64,000 nucleotides of DNA, taken from Diaporthe sp. PMI_573. Lineage: Eukaryota > Ascomycota > Sordariomycetes > Diaporthales > Diaporthaceae. Shown piece after piece: positions 23,561 through 34,105 of the stretch. The notes under the pieces are model-generated. The model was not told the origin of the DNA, did no database searches, and saw only the letters and a list, made by a program, of their open reading frames with translations. How positions within the stretch are numbered: position 1 is the first letter of the stretch; every line of letters begins with the position of its first letter. Where the stretch lies: positions 124,001-188,000 of the forward strand of contig JAJTUP010000071.1 in NCBI GenBank assembly GCA_021399435.1, given 5' to 3'. The position numbers were made by a program, and so were the translations under genes.

Positions 23561-23611
23561 TTGCGGCCGGTCCAGGCCTATGCCCAGTCCACGCTTCTTC
23601 GCGTCCGAGCA

Positions 23612-26600
23612 TCACTTCTTGGAGAGTTCGGCCTCAACCACGGCGCCGGATAGGTTTTCGTCGATGGCCTGCTGGCAGCTCCCCATCCAGGCCGCCTTGT
23701 CCTCGTAGTCGACGTCGCAATTCACTTCGCGCGTTATGGGGTTGAAGATGGGCGTGTTGCCGTTGGCGCAGCGTCCTATCTGAGTATCGACATCGGGTTG
23801 GCAGGGCTCGCTTTGCGCACCTGGCGGGTCATATTCCGGGTCGTCGTCCTCGGGGAAGGGCGGCGGGTCCGGGTCCTCTGGGTCATCGAATCCACCCTCG
23901 GAACCGGGTTTCGAGCCACCTGGGGGGCAGAACAAGCACGGCTTGTTGCAGAAGATTCGGCAGGAGTATCCGCAGTTGGCCCTGCAGCTTGGTCCGGGCA
24001 GACCCTTGGTCATGATGTTGATGGTGACCGGGATGTGTGAGGTGGTCATTCTCGTCTATGTTACAAAAAGGTTGGTCAGTTTCTGTTACCCCAGGCTGCA
24101 GCTGCCCAAGTTTGTGTGAGTAGGGCCTGAGGATTGAGAGACAGGATTTACTACTCGGATATTCTTACCTCGCCCGGCGGCGGGCCCGGTGACGATGTGG
24201 GCGTCGAGAATGAGTATGGCCAGGGCGGCGGCGTGATGGTCCTTGCTACAGGCAGATGGGTGATGCCTTGGCTCAGGGGGTCGGGGTCATCCATGATGGT
24301 GAAGGGAGGTGGGAGAATACTAGTAGTGACCCATATCGCCGTGATATTGGCCGAGTCTTCGATGGCGGTGTTCCAGAAGTTGATCTCGGTCGTGGTGACA
24401 GGCGGGGGCATAAGTATCGTGGTTACAACGGTTCTCGCAATAGTTGTGATGGTCGTAGTGCTCTGGTCCGAACCTTGTGTCGTCAACGTGGTCGTCCACG
24501 CAATTTCGAGTGACGTAGAATACGGAGGAAATGTGATCGTGGTAGGGGTCGGCAGGATAAATGGCGGCAGGATGAGTTGACACGGAGGCGGACACGTCAC
24601 GACAGGGCTGATCTCGGTGTAGATGTCCGGGGCCACATAGAGCACGCCAGGCTGATCACACGTGCCTTCCGGACATCCGTTGTCCTCGTCGTCCTCAGTG
24701 AAAATCTGCAGATCGATGGCCCAGTCAGCGGTGCCAGCGAAGTTCAGGGACTTGAACAGGTCAACGCGCGCCTGCTTGGTGTCGTCTGACATGTATGCAA
24801 CCCATTGTGTACCGTTGTAGACCATCGTGTCTGACTGTGAGTCGCCGTCGAACCAGGTATCGGCGTCTCCTTGGGCGATGATGTTGTTGACCTCGGCGTT
24901 CGCGAGAATGCCGGCCATGTCTGTACACTCGCCCGGTTGCGCGGCAGACTCCGGGCCCACATAGGCGCACATCGGCCCGGTGCAACCACCTTCGGTCATG
25001 GCGAAGGATCGGCCATAGCTGGATACTCCGACGGCGACTTTGCTGGCCGGAAAGCCAGCTTTGGTGACTAGTGTCCAAATCAACATCAGTCAGACGCGAC
25101 GTCTAGAAGGGACATATGCAATCGGCCGAGGGCCAAGACTTACTCATGGACAGCGCAAACATGGTTTCCGTTATGTTGACTAGCGAAAGAAGTTAGGGTC
25201 AGATGACAGTGCATGCACATAAGATGAGCAACGCAAGAACGTCGCGTACCATGGCTGCGCAAGCAGTTACCCGCAGGGCACCCCGAGACAGAATACTGGT
25301 TCGCATAGTCCCACTGTCCTTGATGTATAGGTTAGCAGTATGTCCAAGTTTCTCTTCCAGGCCGAGAGACGAACCATGGAGGTCGTAGGTCATGTACACG
25401 ATGTAATCAACCACTGAGGCTATCTCGGGGATCGGAAAGCCTCGGAGATACCAGTACGATGCAGGCGCCGCAATCGACAGGCTTATGCCGTAGGGTAGCT
25501 TTCTGCGCAGCAAAAGCAGCATCTGCAGGTAATTCTCGCCATCGTCTGACTTTCCGGGCGAGATGACGGGGATATCACCTTGAGGGGCCTGTGCGATGCT
25601 CAAAGTGTCAGATGGCCATCGCCTAGGTCTCTCTAGCCAGGTCCACGGTGTAAAGCTAGGGAGACATACCCCTGGATATTCCCAATCAAAGTCCACGCCA
25701 TCCAATCCGTTCGTAGTAATCAGGGAGACCACCCTGTCGGTGAAATTGTCGCGGTTCTCAGGGCTCATGGCCTCGCGGAGAAGATTGTAGGTGGCCGGGT
25801 TCGTAGAAACTCCCCATCCCCCACATGAGACGATGCGCTTGGTCCCCGGACCCAGATCAAGAAAGGACTGAAATTGCTTGTAGGGGTCATTGATGCTCAC
25901 GCTCAGGTCCTGGCTGATTACTCCAAAGGCCCAGTGCAAGTGGCTGTAAGTAGTGCTCAGCTCCGAAACGTCGCCAATGGACAGATGCAAGCACGGCCGA
26001 TCCATGTTCCACGCCTCGTAGTAGCCAATCGAAAGGACGCTGTCGGGGGCCTCGTTGTTGTTGATGATGTCGCTGCCGCAATTCGCGACGCATCCGTTCA
26101 AGCCCGGCCGTGCCGTGCCGGGATTGCCGTAGTCGCCCCCGTCGGGCACGCAGTAGTCCCTGTCGATGCCGCATTGGCCCCATATGTTACAGCACGCCTT
26201 CAGCGGGCATGGATTCAGGTCTACGAACGCGGTGCCGTTGGTCGGCGGCTCCGTGCCTGGGAAAATTTTGTCGGGTGCAATGAAGACAACTCCGTGGTTT
26301 CGTGGCATCTGCTTCTTACCAGGTACAGTAGGCCCGCATACAGAACCCTTGACTGGCACCGGCAAGGGTGCGTCCCCCGTCGAGAGACAGATCTTCAGCC
26401 CGGGCTTGGAACAATTATTGAAGCCCCACGTGGTCACCTTGTTGAAGTCGGTAATGTTGTCGACTGTGAGGCCATTAGCGGTCGCGATAGATGAGCACGA
26501 ATCGCCTGACTGCACAACATAGGTCGCACAGGTTCCGTTGGGGAAGGGCTGGGGTGTAATGTCCGGAAGCGTGCCGGGCGAGCAGCAAACTCGCTCACCT

Positions 26601-26839
26601 GGCACTAGCGTTGAACAGAGGTTCGGGTCTAGGTTGTATTTTGTGAAGTCGTCTGCTGATATGCCACAACGCGACGCCAGCGAGGCGCAGCTGTCCCCAG
26701 AGACGACTATTTGCGTATGGCAGTCATCTCGAGATACAAGAATGCTGCGGCCGTTGGCTGCAGCCACCGCCGACAAGCACAATGTAAGATAAAGATAGGG
26801 CAAAGCGATGAGTCTTCGGGCCATTATTACCCGGTACAT
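23612..26839 (-). CDS. Secreted LysM/chitin-binding GH18 chitinase (subgroup C type)
   Basis: Exons 25670-26839, 25375-25588, 25250-25318, 25144-25179, 24169-25067 and 23612-24055 encode 943 residues with consistent phases. Order: signal peptide (MARRLIALPYLYLTLCLSAVA), two LysM modules (about residues 40-90 and 108-155), a Cys-rich chitin-binding type 1 module (about 215-265), then a GH18 barrel with the catalytic signature DGVDFDWEYPG, where the final E is the acid/base. Conserved barrel elements CGGWG, YMTYDLHG and GRSFAMT follow. A Thr/Pro/Ile-rich linker and a Cys-rich region come after. It would hydrolyse chitin in the wall or environment. The start may be 26839 or the in-frame ATG at 26824, which gives the better signal peptide. 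The frame ends at TGA 23612-23614, but the same frame stays coding beyond it, so the gene may be prematurely stopped. Confidence 0.9.
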
Positions 26840-27549
26840 GTCTCAAGAGGGATTTCGAGTCAAAGACGCTTTGACAAAGTTGCCAAATAACGATTTATAC
26901 ATAAGATTGAGTCCGTCAAGGACGTTGTCGACGTGTATTAAGAAGCGAGCAGCGGTTTTATAATGACACAGAGCGCTCGGAGCATACATGCAACCTTCTG
27001 CTCTGAAGCTATCTATATGATTGATGGCAGCAAGGTCGCGTCGCTCGGCCGGCAATCCGTAACATTCGTACCACTAGCCAGCTTGTGTACCCCTAGTGAA
27101 CTGTAGTCTACCTCTTTGATCAGTGGAACAGCGGTCAGCGGCTGACGGTGTACGGAGTACATGTGATGACGATACATCCTCCGGCTCATAGAGACCAAAA
27201 CCGTTCGGCTATCAATGAAATCCCGCGTACTCAATGCTGTCAGTACGGTATCACCCGAGTGTCCTTATTCCTGATCATACGCGGCACAGTGTTACCCATA
27301 ACTCCCTCACAAGGGATTTGAGACAAACTGGCATCGGACCAATAACTGAGCCTCCACAAGCCGAGATTCTTGAGGACGACGGAGATTGCGTTCTGTTGTG
27401 AGCCGCCAGAACAATCGGAATCAAGACCAGGCCGATCACGTGCTGAACTACAATGCTCGCACAGTGCTCAGCCCAATATCTTCTATGGACTATTTGTATT
27501 CTCTGAGTTCCTCTACTAAGCTGGAACGGTAATAAGTGTCCTATAAGGA
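26840..27549. other. Upstream region of the chitinase gene
   Basis: Presumed promoter plus spacer. No convincing gene is seen. Confidence 0.5.
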
Positions 27550-28025
27550 CAAGGAACAATGTGTCTTATCGATAATAATAGTAAGATTTGCTATACAAGG
27601 CTTTAAATAATAACTTTCTAATCTACTTCTGTAAACTAGTAATTACTCTATTACATACTACTACTTTATATTATAAGTCTTGATATTAAGCTATGCATAG
27701 TTTCTACTACTTGTCTATTTGTATTAATACTTTTAATTTATTAAAATTAAAGCTAGTCTAATACTATTATATATTATTAAAGTATTTTTACTATAAAACT
27801 TAGGTAGTTTCGTTTTTAATTTATATATATGCTTTTTAAGTAGTATATAGATAGTTTTTTTATATAATAGTAAATGCTTAAATACTAAGAATTAATAACT
27901 AATAGATATCTTTTATATATTGGTTAATCATTTTTAGTTCCTTATAATATACATAATATTATTCTAAATAAGATAAGATTAAGAAGAATAAAATTTAACA
28001 TTTATATATTTATCTAAGTTTGGGA
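27550..28025. repeat. AT-rich island, probable RIP-degraded repeat
   Basis: A sharply bounded stretch made almost entirely of A and T (TATATTATTAAAG-like sequence) with no open frame, in otherwise GC-balanced DNA. In Pezizomycotina such islands usually are transposon remnants mutated by repeat-induced point mutation. No terminal repeats or coding relics are left to name the element. Confidence 0.6.
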
Positions 28026-28069
28026 TACAGGAGGCGCTATGGTATGTAGATAGGTAGTCTTGTTCAAGC

Positions 28070-28145
28070 TATTTGTGAGCCGCTTTGGCGGCGCAATCAG
28101 ATCGCTTCGTTCCTTTGGCAGCTCCCTCGCGGTGCCAGGGTTAGG
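28070..28145. repeat. GC-rich hairpin-bearing sequence beside AT-rich island
   Basis: GCCGCTTTGGCGGC forms a perfect 5-bp stem with a 4-base loop and is followed by a GC-rich, low-coding segment ending near GGTGCCAGGG. Its position at the edge of the AT-rich island suggests it could be the end of a mobile element. This is an inference only. Confidence 0.35.
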
Positions 28146-28318
28146 GGTCTGAGCCACCAGTCACTTACTTAGATGGGCCACCTCTTTGATCCCCCATCTT
28201 GCTACTTCAGTTCCAGCCTTCTGCGCACCCATCCTCTTTCCATCCTGCCTTTGGCCCACATCCCTGCTTTCCACAAGTACAAACCAAGTTATTGTACGAC
28301 AACCATTGCGGCCAAGAC

Positions 28319-29152
28319 ATGGGCCAATCAACTGAGGCCGAAATCGTTGCCGCCATCACCTCGTACAGGCAGCACATTGCTGAGCACAACAGGCAAGTCT
28401 TTACCAAGCTTGTCCATAAAGCCGAGACGGCAGGGAAACCCGCCAACTGGGCCGAGGATGACGCCGCTGACGCCCAGCGCGACTTTATCCTCAACCAGCT
28501 TTGTGTTTCCCGCCCCGACACCCTAGCCGCAGATGACCCCGAACGCATTCAGGCGCCGCGCGACGTTCTGGACCGATGGGATGATCTTGTGGCCCTGCCA
28601 GAGCTTGCGCTTGACGGAACGGTTGTGGAGCACGACGAGGCTCGACGAGCCCTCCTAAGCGAGCAGTACCGTGCTGGGATTGTTGCCGGGCTGCAGCAGC
28701 AGCAAGGCGACGACGCGCCGCCCTTCCCTGCCGAATTTTCCGTGCTCATGGCCAACGTGGACAGTCTCGAGGGGCCGGGCTGGCCGCTGTGGCGCGAGAA
28801 CGGTCAGCAAATGCGGTTCTGGGACGGACTGGGCGAGAGCGAGGAGGATGTGGCCCAGCGCGTTTGGACTGACCTTGACGAGCTCAAGGCTAAGGCAGGA
28901 GAGGCGAGCTGGGAACTGCGTGCGGGCTGGGAGTGTGGGGTGGGACCGGACGCGACGTGCTTTGTCGTCTATTACCGCGACGCGCAATCGGAGGACGAGC
29001 GGAGGTGGTCTTGGGGCTGGCGCTACGTTGTGCAGGTGGAAACGACTGTCTGGGCTTTTGAAGATATTGTCGAACTGCTCGGTTGGTACAAGACGTTTCA
29101 TGAGCCTGTGCTGGAGGACATTGATCTGGTTTCTGGTCCGGTTTTCCAGTGA
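28319..29152 (+). CDS. Hypothetical protein, unknown function
   Basis: Single exon of 277 residues, starting MGQSTEAEIVAAITSYRQHIAEHN. The composition is acidic and Trp-rich, with no signal peptide or membrane segment. The C-terminal half (WELRAGWECGVG, then CFVVYYRDAQ, WSWGWRYVVQVETTVWAF) looks like a small beta-rich domain. GC-rich third positions support real coding. The frame stays open upstream to 28199, but 28319 is the first start giving a coherent helical N-terminus. No family is recognised. Confidence 0.72.
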   Translation: MGQSTEAEIVAAITSYRQHIAEHNRQVFTKLVHKAETAGKPANWAEDDAADAQRDFILNQLCVSRPDTLAADDPERIQAPRDVLDRWDDLVALPELALDGTVVEHDEARRALLSEQYRAGIVAGLQQQQGDDAPPFPAEFSVLMANVDSLEGPGWPLWRENGQQMRFWDGLGESEEDVAQRVWTDLDELKAKAGEASWELRAGWECGVGPDATCFVVYYRDAQSEDERRWSWGWRYVVQVETTVWAFEDIVELLGWYKTFHEPVLEDIDLVSGPVFQ

Positions 29153-29545
29153 GACTAGCCACATTGTGATCTACTCAGCAATAACTGCTAATCTACTTCC
29201 TTTGTGGGATTCTGCTATCAAGCACTCATACTACGTGACTTTTCCATCTCGTGCCAGGTACTACCAGTACTCAAGATGGCCAGTACCAGAGCAGTTTGGT
29301 TCCCGTTCGTCCTCGGCGAACCTGCCAAACAGTACACCAAGATGTGCATCCATACAGGTACCGCTCAATGCCTCGACTGTCTCCGCACTTGTGCAAGATA
29401 GACCCGTCCCGGCTAGCCTATGGCGCCACAAGCAACATAGCACGTCTATTACACAGCTGCAATGTTCCCAGTCGGGACTGTTGATGAAAAGCACAAATTT
29501 CGCATCGCCCAGAACTGTCTGGGCTATTATGTGGCATCGATTATT
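29153..29545. other. Spacer between convergent genes
   Basis: 3' flanks of the hypothetical gene and the 7-TM gene. No convincing gene is seen. Confidence 0.5.
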
Positions 29546-30763
29546 TTACAATCTTTCTGGCGGCCGTTGTGATTGCCTCCGACTATATACCTCCTTCACC
29601 TCTTCGGGATGCCACCACCGAACGAACCGAGCGTCTTGGTTGCCTTGCGTATATCTGGCTGGGTAGACGATGACTTCCTGTTGTATTTCTTCTAAGGGAG
29701 CATTTGTGTTTGCTGTGCCTGAGCCCGAGCCTGTGCCTGCGCCTGAGCTAGAGCCCATATGCTTCACCCCGGTTTGGGCGCTGATCTTGATTCCATCGTG
29801 GTACTCGTCGTCGCTCTTCGAGTCCCCGACCGTGCCAAACACCCTATCGAGTGTGTCATCCCACTCTTGCTGAGCCTCAGGCGTCAGCGTGAAGGTGCCG
29901 TGCCTGTGCCGAGCCTTGACGAAATCCACCAGCTGTGTCAGGATGCTCGCTTCGATTTTGAGCTTGACGCTGTAGGCGAAGGGCTTATAACTGATCTGAA
30001 ATAGGAAAAGGCCGGAGTATTGCAATCCTATGATTGTAACGTCGAGGGCGATGACTATGATGTTGACGACGAGTAGATGGACGAACATCTTTTGGACGTC
30101 ACGCCGGGCCCTGTCGCTGCTGAAGCCCGTCTCGCTCCCATTGCGGGCCACGAGGAATTTGAAGCACCTCCACAGGTATAATGAGCTGAGGAAGACTTCT
30201 TGTATAAAGAACACAACCACCTGTATTCTTTCCATGATCTGATATGGTCTGACCCATGCCTGTTGGTCAGGATGGCTGGTCTGGCTGCCGACGGTGAGGA
30301 CCAAAGTGGGCATTTGGAGAAAGACGATTGTGAAGATGATCTCGCCCAGGATCCATTTCCTCAGCGTCCGCGATAGGCGCAGTAGATGAAGCCGGCTAAA
30401 AAGAACCAGGCTCTGGCCAGCGACCATTGGCACCCATCCGAAAGCTGCCATGAAGGCCGGCGGGAACTTGTTCGTCGCGCCGATGGCGAATATGAGAAAG
30501 ATGAAGCCAATGGCGGACAGGATAACACCCAACGTGGAAAATACCATGCTCCAGAAGTACAAGCCGGAATATCGTTTGAATGTCAGCAGAACGATGGGCA
30601 CCATCTCGAGGCTGTTCCAGAGGGCGCAGCCCAGCAGTGCCACCATTGTGTATCGCTGGGCAGCATCGATTGTTTCGATGTCGATGATGCTGCTGCCGAC
30701 GCCCTGGTCGCGAGGTGCGAGTATCTGCACATCTTGCGATAACTTGAAGGATATTGGGTCCAT
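29546..30763 (-). CDS. Seven-transmembrane protein, DUF7703-like
   Basis: Single exon of 405 residues. About seven hydrophobic segments occur between residues 38 and 270 (for example MVALLGCALWNSLEMVPIVL, FWSMVFSTLGVILSAIGFIF, VNIIVIALDVTIIGL). The motif KRYSGLYFWS after helix 1, and the YSVKLKIEASIL end of the membrane core, are characteristic of the fungal DUF7703 family. The cytosolic tail of about 130 residues includes a Gly/Ser/Thr repeat (AGTGSGSGTANTNAP). The function of the family is not established; the topology suggests a receptor-like or scaffold role. Confidence 0.88.
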   Translation of the reverse strand: MDPISFKLSQDVQILAPRDQGVGSSIIDIETIDAAQRYTMVALLGCALWNSLEMVPIVLLTFKRYSGLYFWSMVFSTLGVILSAIGFIFLIFAIGATNKFPPAFMAAFGWVPMVAGQSLVLFSRLHLLRLSRTLRKWILGEIIFTIVFLQMPTLVLTVGSQTSHPDQQAWVRPYQIMERIQVVVFFIQEVFLSSLYLWRCFKFLVARNGSETGFSSDRARRDVQKMFVHLLVVNIIVIALDVTIIGLQYSGLFLFQISYKPFAYSVKLKIEASILTQLVDFVKARHRHGTFTLTPEAQQEWDDTLDRVFGTVGDSKSDDEYHDGIKISAQTGVKHMGSSSGAGTGSGSGTANTNAPLEEIQQEVIVYPARYTQGNQDARFVRWWHPEEVKEVYSRRQSQRPPERL

Positions 30764-32213
30764 AATGCCATCGCGCCGGCTTTGGTCGTGTTCCGTCCCC
30801 TGTCCAGCTTCCCCGCACCTGTTCGGTTGATGTCGTCGCTGATTCGCTTCCCTGGGTCTCTAAATTCTTGTGGTGGATGGGCCTCGTTGGGCGGTACTGC
30901 CATGGGCGGACGAGGAGCCGGATAAATGATGGAATAGATGGCCCGGTCGGTGCGTCCGGCGACGAGACAGCAAGCAGCTGAGTGCTATGCTAAAACATAT
31001 CACGCAGTGAAAGAGTGGTGGTTGTGAGAGAGGCTGTCATGTCGGAAGCCGTTCTCGATTATGGGTCACCCTTCCGCCTGACAAGAGCGGTTCGCCCGGC
31101 TGAAGAACCTGTTTGGCCACACGGTACCACTTCTGCCTTTTACCTTCGCGTTAAGCAGCTCTGGGCATCAACGTTACTTGATACAGTGCTAGCAGGGTTG
31201 AGCCAGCAGGGACTCGCCGGACATTACCACGCTGTGCCATTCCAGGGGACGGGTACCCAATTAAATGATTTTAGTCTTTCATCATTTACGACAGTATCAG
31301 AATAAGGTTTCGCTTCTGGGCAGGGACCCCAAGGTGCGCCAATGTCGAGCCCTTTCCGCAATGCCGAACACGTTGTGATGAACGTAACAGGGCAGCCACC
31401 TGCAGCCGATTCAGCTGAAACCTAGTTCGAGTCATGCATGCACTTCCTGAAGAAGCTCAATACGACCACAAGAAGACTGCCTCTGTATCGTATCAGCTAG
31501 CCCATAATAAGGCAGGTTATATGCGGCCTGAAAGACCAGCAAATCAAGGACCCTTTTGGTATTGGATTGCATTCGGCTCTTTCGAGACCACGATCTAGAA
31601 CATTTGTCACAGTGCCTATGCCATTCATTCCACACAGGTCGTCTGTTTGTGCTCAAACACTCGGGACTAAAACTAGGATATTTCGTCCGAGATGTCCTTC
31701 TGGACGGGGCTCAGACTGTGAGCGCCCAGGATCTGCGGCTAAGACGCTGGACAGCACACATGAACCACGGTCGGTTGCAGAATATGCCGAACGCAACATC
31801 GGAATAATCCAGACGGTTCGAATGCTGCTTCCATTGACCGAACAATACCACCACAGCACGCGCTACCTCATCCGACGTGGCTCATCAGCGGCCCAGCAAG
31901 TAGCCGAACATCTCTTCAATCAGGCGATCTCATTCGCTCCTGGATGGGGAGGCGCTACCATCTCGATGTTCTTTTCTTCTAGAATCAGATCCAAGGCCAA
32001 GCGAAGATACCTAGGTATCTGTTCCTGGTCCCGCCTGCCGGTCGCGGGCCGCGCTGCGGATCCGTCTGTTTCGCTCGGGTCGGCTCTCAAATTGGCGTTC
32101 CGGAAACCTTATTCTGATGGTTGCCCAAAGCGAACAAAACACACTCACGATACACGCGGCCACATTACTCAGATATCACCAGTGGCCCACAATCCGGGAG
32201 CCTTTTTCAGAAC
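30764..32213. other. Intergenic region of about 1.4 kb
   Basis: Contains a 216-codon open frame (31567-32217, plus) with Arg/Ser/His-rich composition and no domain, judged not to be a gene. The left part is probably the promoter of the 7-TM gene. Confidence 0.5.
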
Positions 32214-32317
32214 CTAATTTTAGTACCAATTATGGAAATTACGGCGGGAATATGACACCATCTGATGCAAAACACATTATCCATGAAGAGATCAACTCTT
32301 ATCTTGAATGTATATAA
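32214..32317 (+). pseudogene. Relic of the 5' end of an M20 amidohydrolase gene
   Basis: The stretch aligns to the start of the M20 gene at 42308, including about 38 bases of 5' leader and the first codons. Thirty consecutive bases (32264-32293 versus 42320-42349) are identical. The relic encodes MTPSDAKHIIHEEINSYLEC then a stop, against MAEFDAKHIIHEEIDSRLEH in the intact gene. The differences just after the identical block are mainly C-to-T and G-to-A transitions, as RIP would produce. Similarity is lost after about 32306. Confidence 0.75.
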
Positions 32318-32827
32318 TCTTACACATCAATGCTTATGACCGCATGCATCTAATTTTGAGTATGTATCCACATGGCTCTTTGATTTATGTCATTTGACAA
32401 AGTCTCTTGACATTAGCTCTATCACTTTGCAATGCTTAAAGTTGCTTGTGATTGTGCTGGCCCTGACCAGGTAGCCTTTGCAGCCGTTCACTTCAACCTT
32501 TGGCACAATTGTCCACATGAACTTTGTCACCAAAATCACTAGTTACCAATTGAAGTGGTGATCAATTCTCATACTGGGAAGCACATGGCTATTTACAGTG
32601 ATATTGGTGCTTCACATGCACTGCACTTCTCGGCATAAGCACATCATCTTCTTCATTGGCTCAATTGATGTCATTAGAGCATCTGAACCCAGTGTTGCTG
32701 GCCTGAAGATATCAATTGAATTTCAATTAGCAATGCCCTGATGGGATAAGTCGAGGCGTATCCCTGAAAGTTGCAAGGTAAAAGCCATGTGTTGCTCGTC
32801 GTCCAAAGCCCATTTATGGCAAGTGAC
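32318..32827. other. Non-coding, TG/CA-biased region
   Basis: No open frame of note. Many CA and TG dinucleotides occur. It may be further decayed sequence from the duplicated M20 segment, but no alignment could be made by eye. Confidence 0.4.
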
Positions 32828-33833
32828 TCAGGCTGCGTGAGTGCCCAGAGGTCGGTGAAGGCGGCTTATGATCTCGTTGTACCTGGGTTCATTCTCAAAG
32901 GTGACAAGACCATGGCGGATAAAGAAGTCCAATATGAGGCACGCATTTGCAGGAGTGAAGTCTCCATCATCAAGAGCCTTCTTGATTTCGTTGACAGAGT
33001 ACAGGTTGATACTTGAAGCCTCCATGTCGTGCGGTGTGGGAATCACGTCCTTGCCCACTTTCATGTCGTAGATATATTGGATCTCGGCCCGAATCAATCC
33101 AGGCTCTCCACCGCTGGTGGTTTTCGTCTCGGAAGAGGTGACATAGCTGATAGTACCAGCAGACTTTGCGTGGGATTTCACCAATTGGGACTCAAGTCCC
33201 GCCTCTTCGTGAGCTTCGCGGATCAGGCATTCGTAAGGAGTTTCTCCAGCTGGCAAACTCCCGCCAACGGTCACGCCGAGCCTGTTTGGGTAAAGCGTCT
33301 TTGTCGGCGAGCGACGGGCAGCCCAAATGAACAGGCCGTCCTCGTCCTCTCGGTACGTGATGAGTTGAACTCCATAGGTGACAATTCCGAAAAGGCCAGA
33401 GGCTGAGCGTTCGAGGTTGCGATGAGTTCTCGATTCGGCCCGAAAATGGGAAACCTCTCCCCTCTCCACCTCTCCAGAACCCTGAATGTCCCCTTCTCTC
33501 TTTCCGCCGACAACAGGCGATCAATGGCGTCCCGCCGTGCTTCGAGGGTAGTTTTGAGAAGCTTGACGGTCTTGTGTTCATGGTTGACTTCCCAGTCGTC
33601 GTTCCAAGAGAAGCGTTTGACGGTGGGTTCGATGAGGTGGCCAAAGACGCCGTCATAGCCTTCCATGAGAAGGTCGTAGCAAGTCTGTGGGTATGACTGA
33701 AGTCTGAAAAGCGTCAGAGGACTGTTTTGGGTCGTGGCCCGCGAAAAGGGATGAGGTTGCGAAAGATGGTGGGCACGCCCACCCATCTCACTCACCGATC
33801 ACAGTCTTCGCAAAGCCGCATGTAAGACGCCAT
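32828..33833 (-). pseudogene. Nudix hydrolase of the fungal TPK-related (DUF4743-Nudix) type, with a one-base frameshift
   Basis: Exon 1 is 33796-33833 (MASYMRLCEDCDR) and the coding region continues from 33703 after a GTGAGT...TTTTCAG intron. The N-terminal DUF4743-like part (CYDLLMEGYDGVFGHL, then RWRGERFPIFGPNREL) is in one frame. The Nudix part (LFGIVTYGVQLI, with the Nudix box GGSLPAGETPYECLIREAHE) is in another. The switch lies at 33411-33420, where one missing base restores continuity (IAT-LERS); no intron can explain it. Relatives hydrolyse nucleoside-diphosphate-linked compounds such as damaged thiamine diphosphates. The frameshift is either real, making a pseudogene, or an assembly error; about 305 residues would otherwise be encoded. 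A partial copy of its exon lies just upstream (33847-34105). Confidence 0.82.
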
Positions 33834-33846
33834 TATGGACTGGATG

Positions 33847-34105
33847 GTTGACTTCCCAGTCGTCGTTCCGAGAGAAGCGTTTCACGGTGGGTTCGACGAG
33901 GTGGCCAAAGACGCCGTCACTGTGGAGGCAGAAATGTAGTCCACAGGTCTAAATGCCTTGTATCGAGCTTGTCTAGTTTTCTTGGTTGGTCAAAAAGGAC
34001 TACCTCAGTAGGTGACCGTTTAAGTAGCCAGATTAGAGCGCTCTGAAACCAGGGTTAGCACCTTGTTCTCCACAGTCACAGCCTTCCATGAGAAGCTCGT
34101 GGCTT
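33847..34105 (-). repeat. Partial duplicate of the Nudix coding segment, split by an inserted element
   Basis: 33847-33919 and 34079-34105 repeat the Nudix exon segment around 33587-33675 (coding for the FGHL...VKRFSWNDDWEVNHE region) with a few base changes. The two pieces are separated by the 156-bp element at 33920-34075. The copy has no start or continuing frame and is non-functional. Confidence 0.75.
33920..34075. mobile_element. 156-bp MITE-like element with 8-bp terminal inverted repeats and TCA target duplication
   Basis: The element begins CTGTGGAG and ends CTCCACAG, a perfect inverted pair. It is flanked on both sides by TCA (33917-33919 and 34076-34078). The empty site is available for comparison: the parent Nudix segment reads GCCGTCATAGCC, whereas removing the element and one TCA gives GCCGTCACAGCC. 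It has no coding capacity. The transposase family is not clear; 3-bp duplications occur with Harbinger- or CACTA-type elements. Confidence 0.65.

Noticed and set aside
24134..24580. 148-codon Val/Gly-rich frame (plus)
   Set aside because: Antisense shadow of the Thr/Pro-rich linker of the chitinase.
31567..32217. 216-codon open frame (plus)
   Set aside because: Composition looks random (Arg/Ser/Pro), no family features, and its end runs into the M20 relic in another frame.
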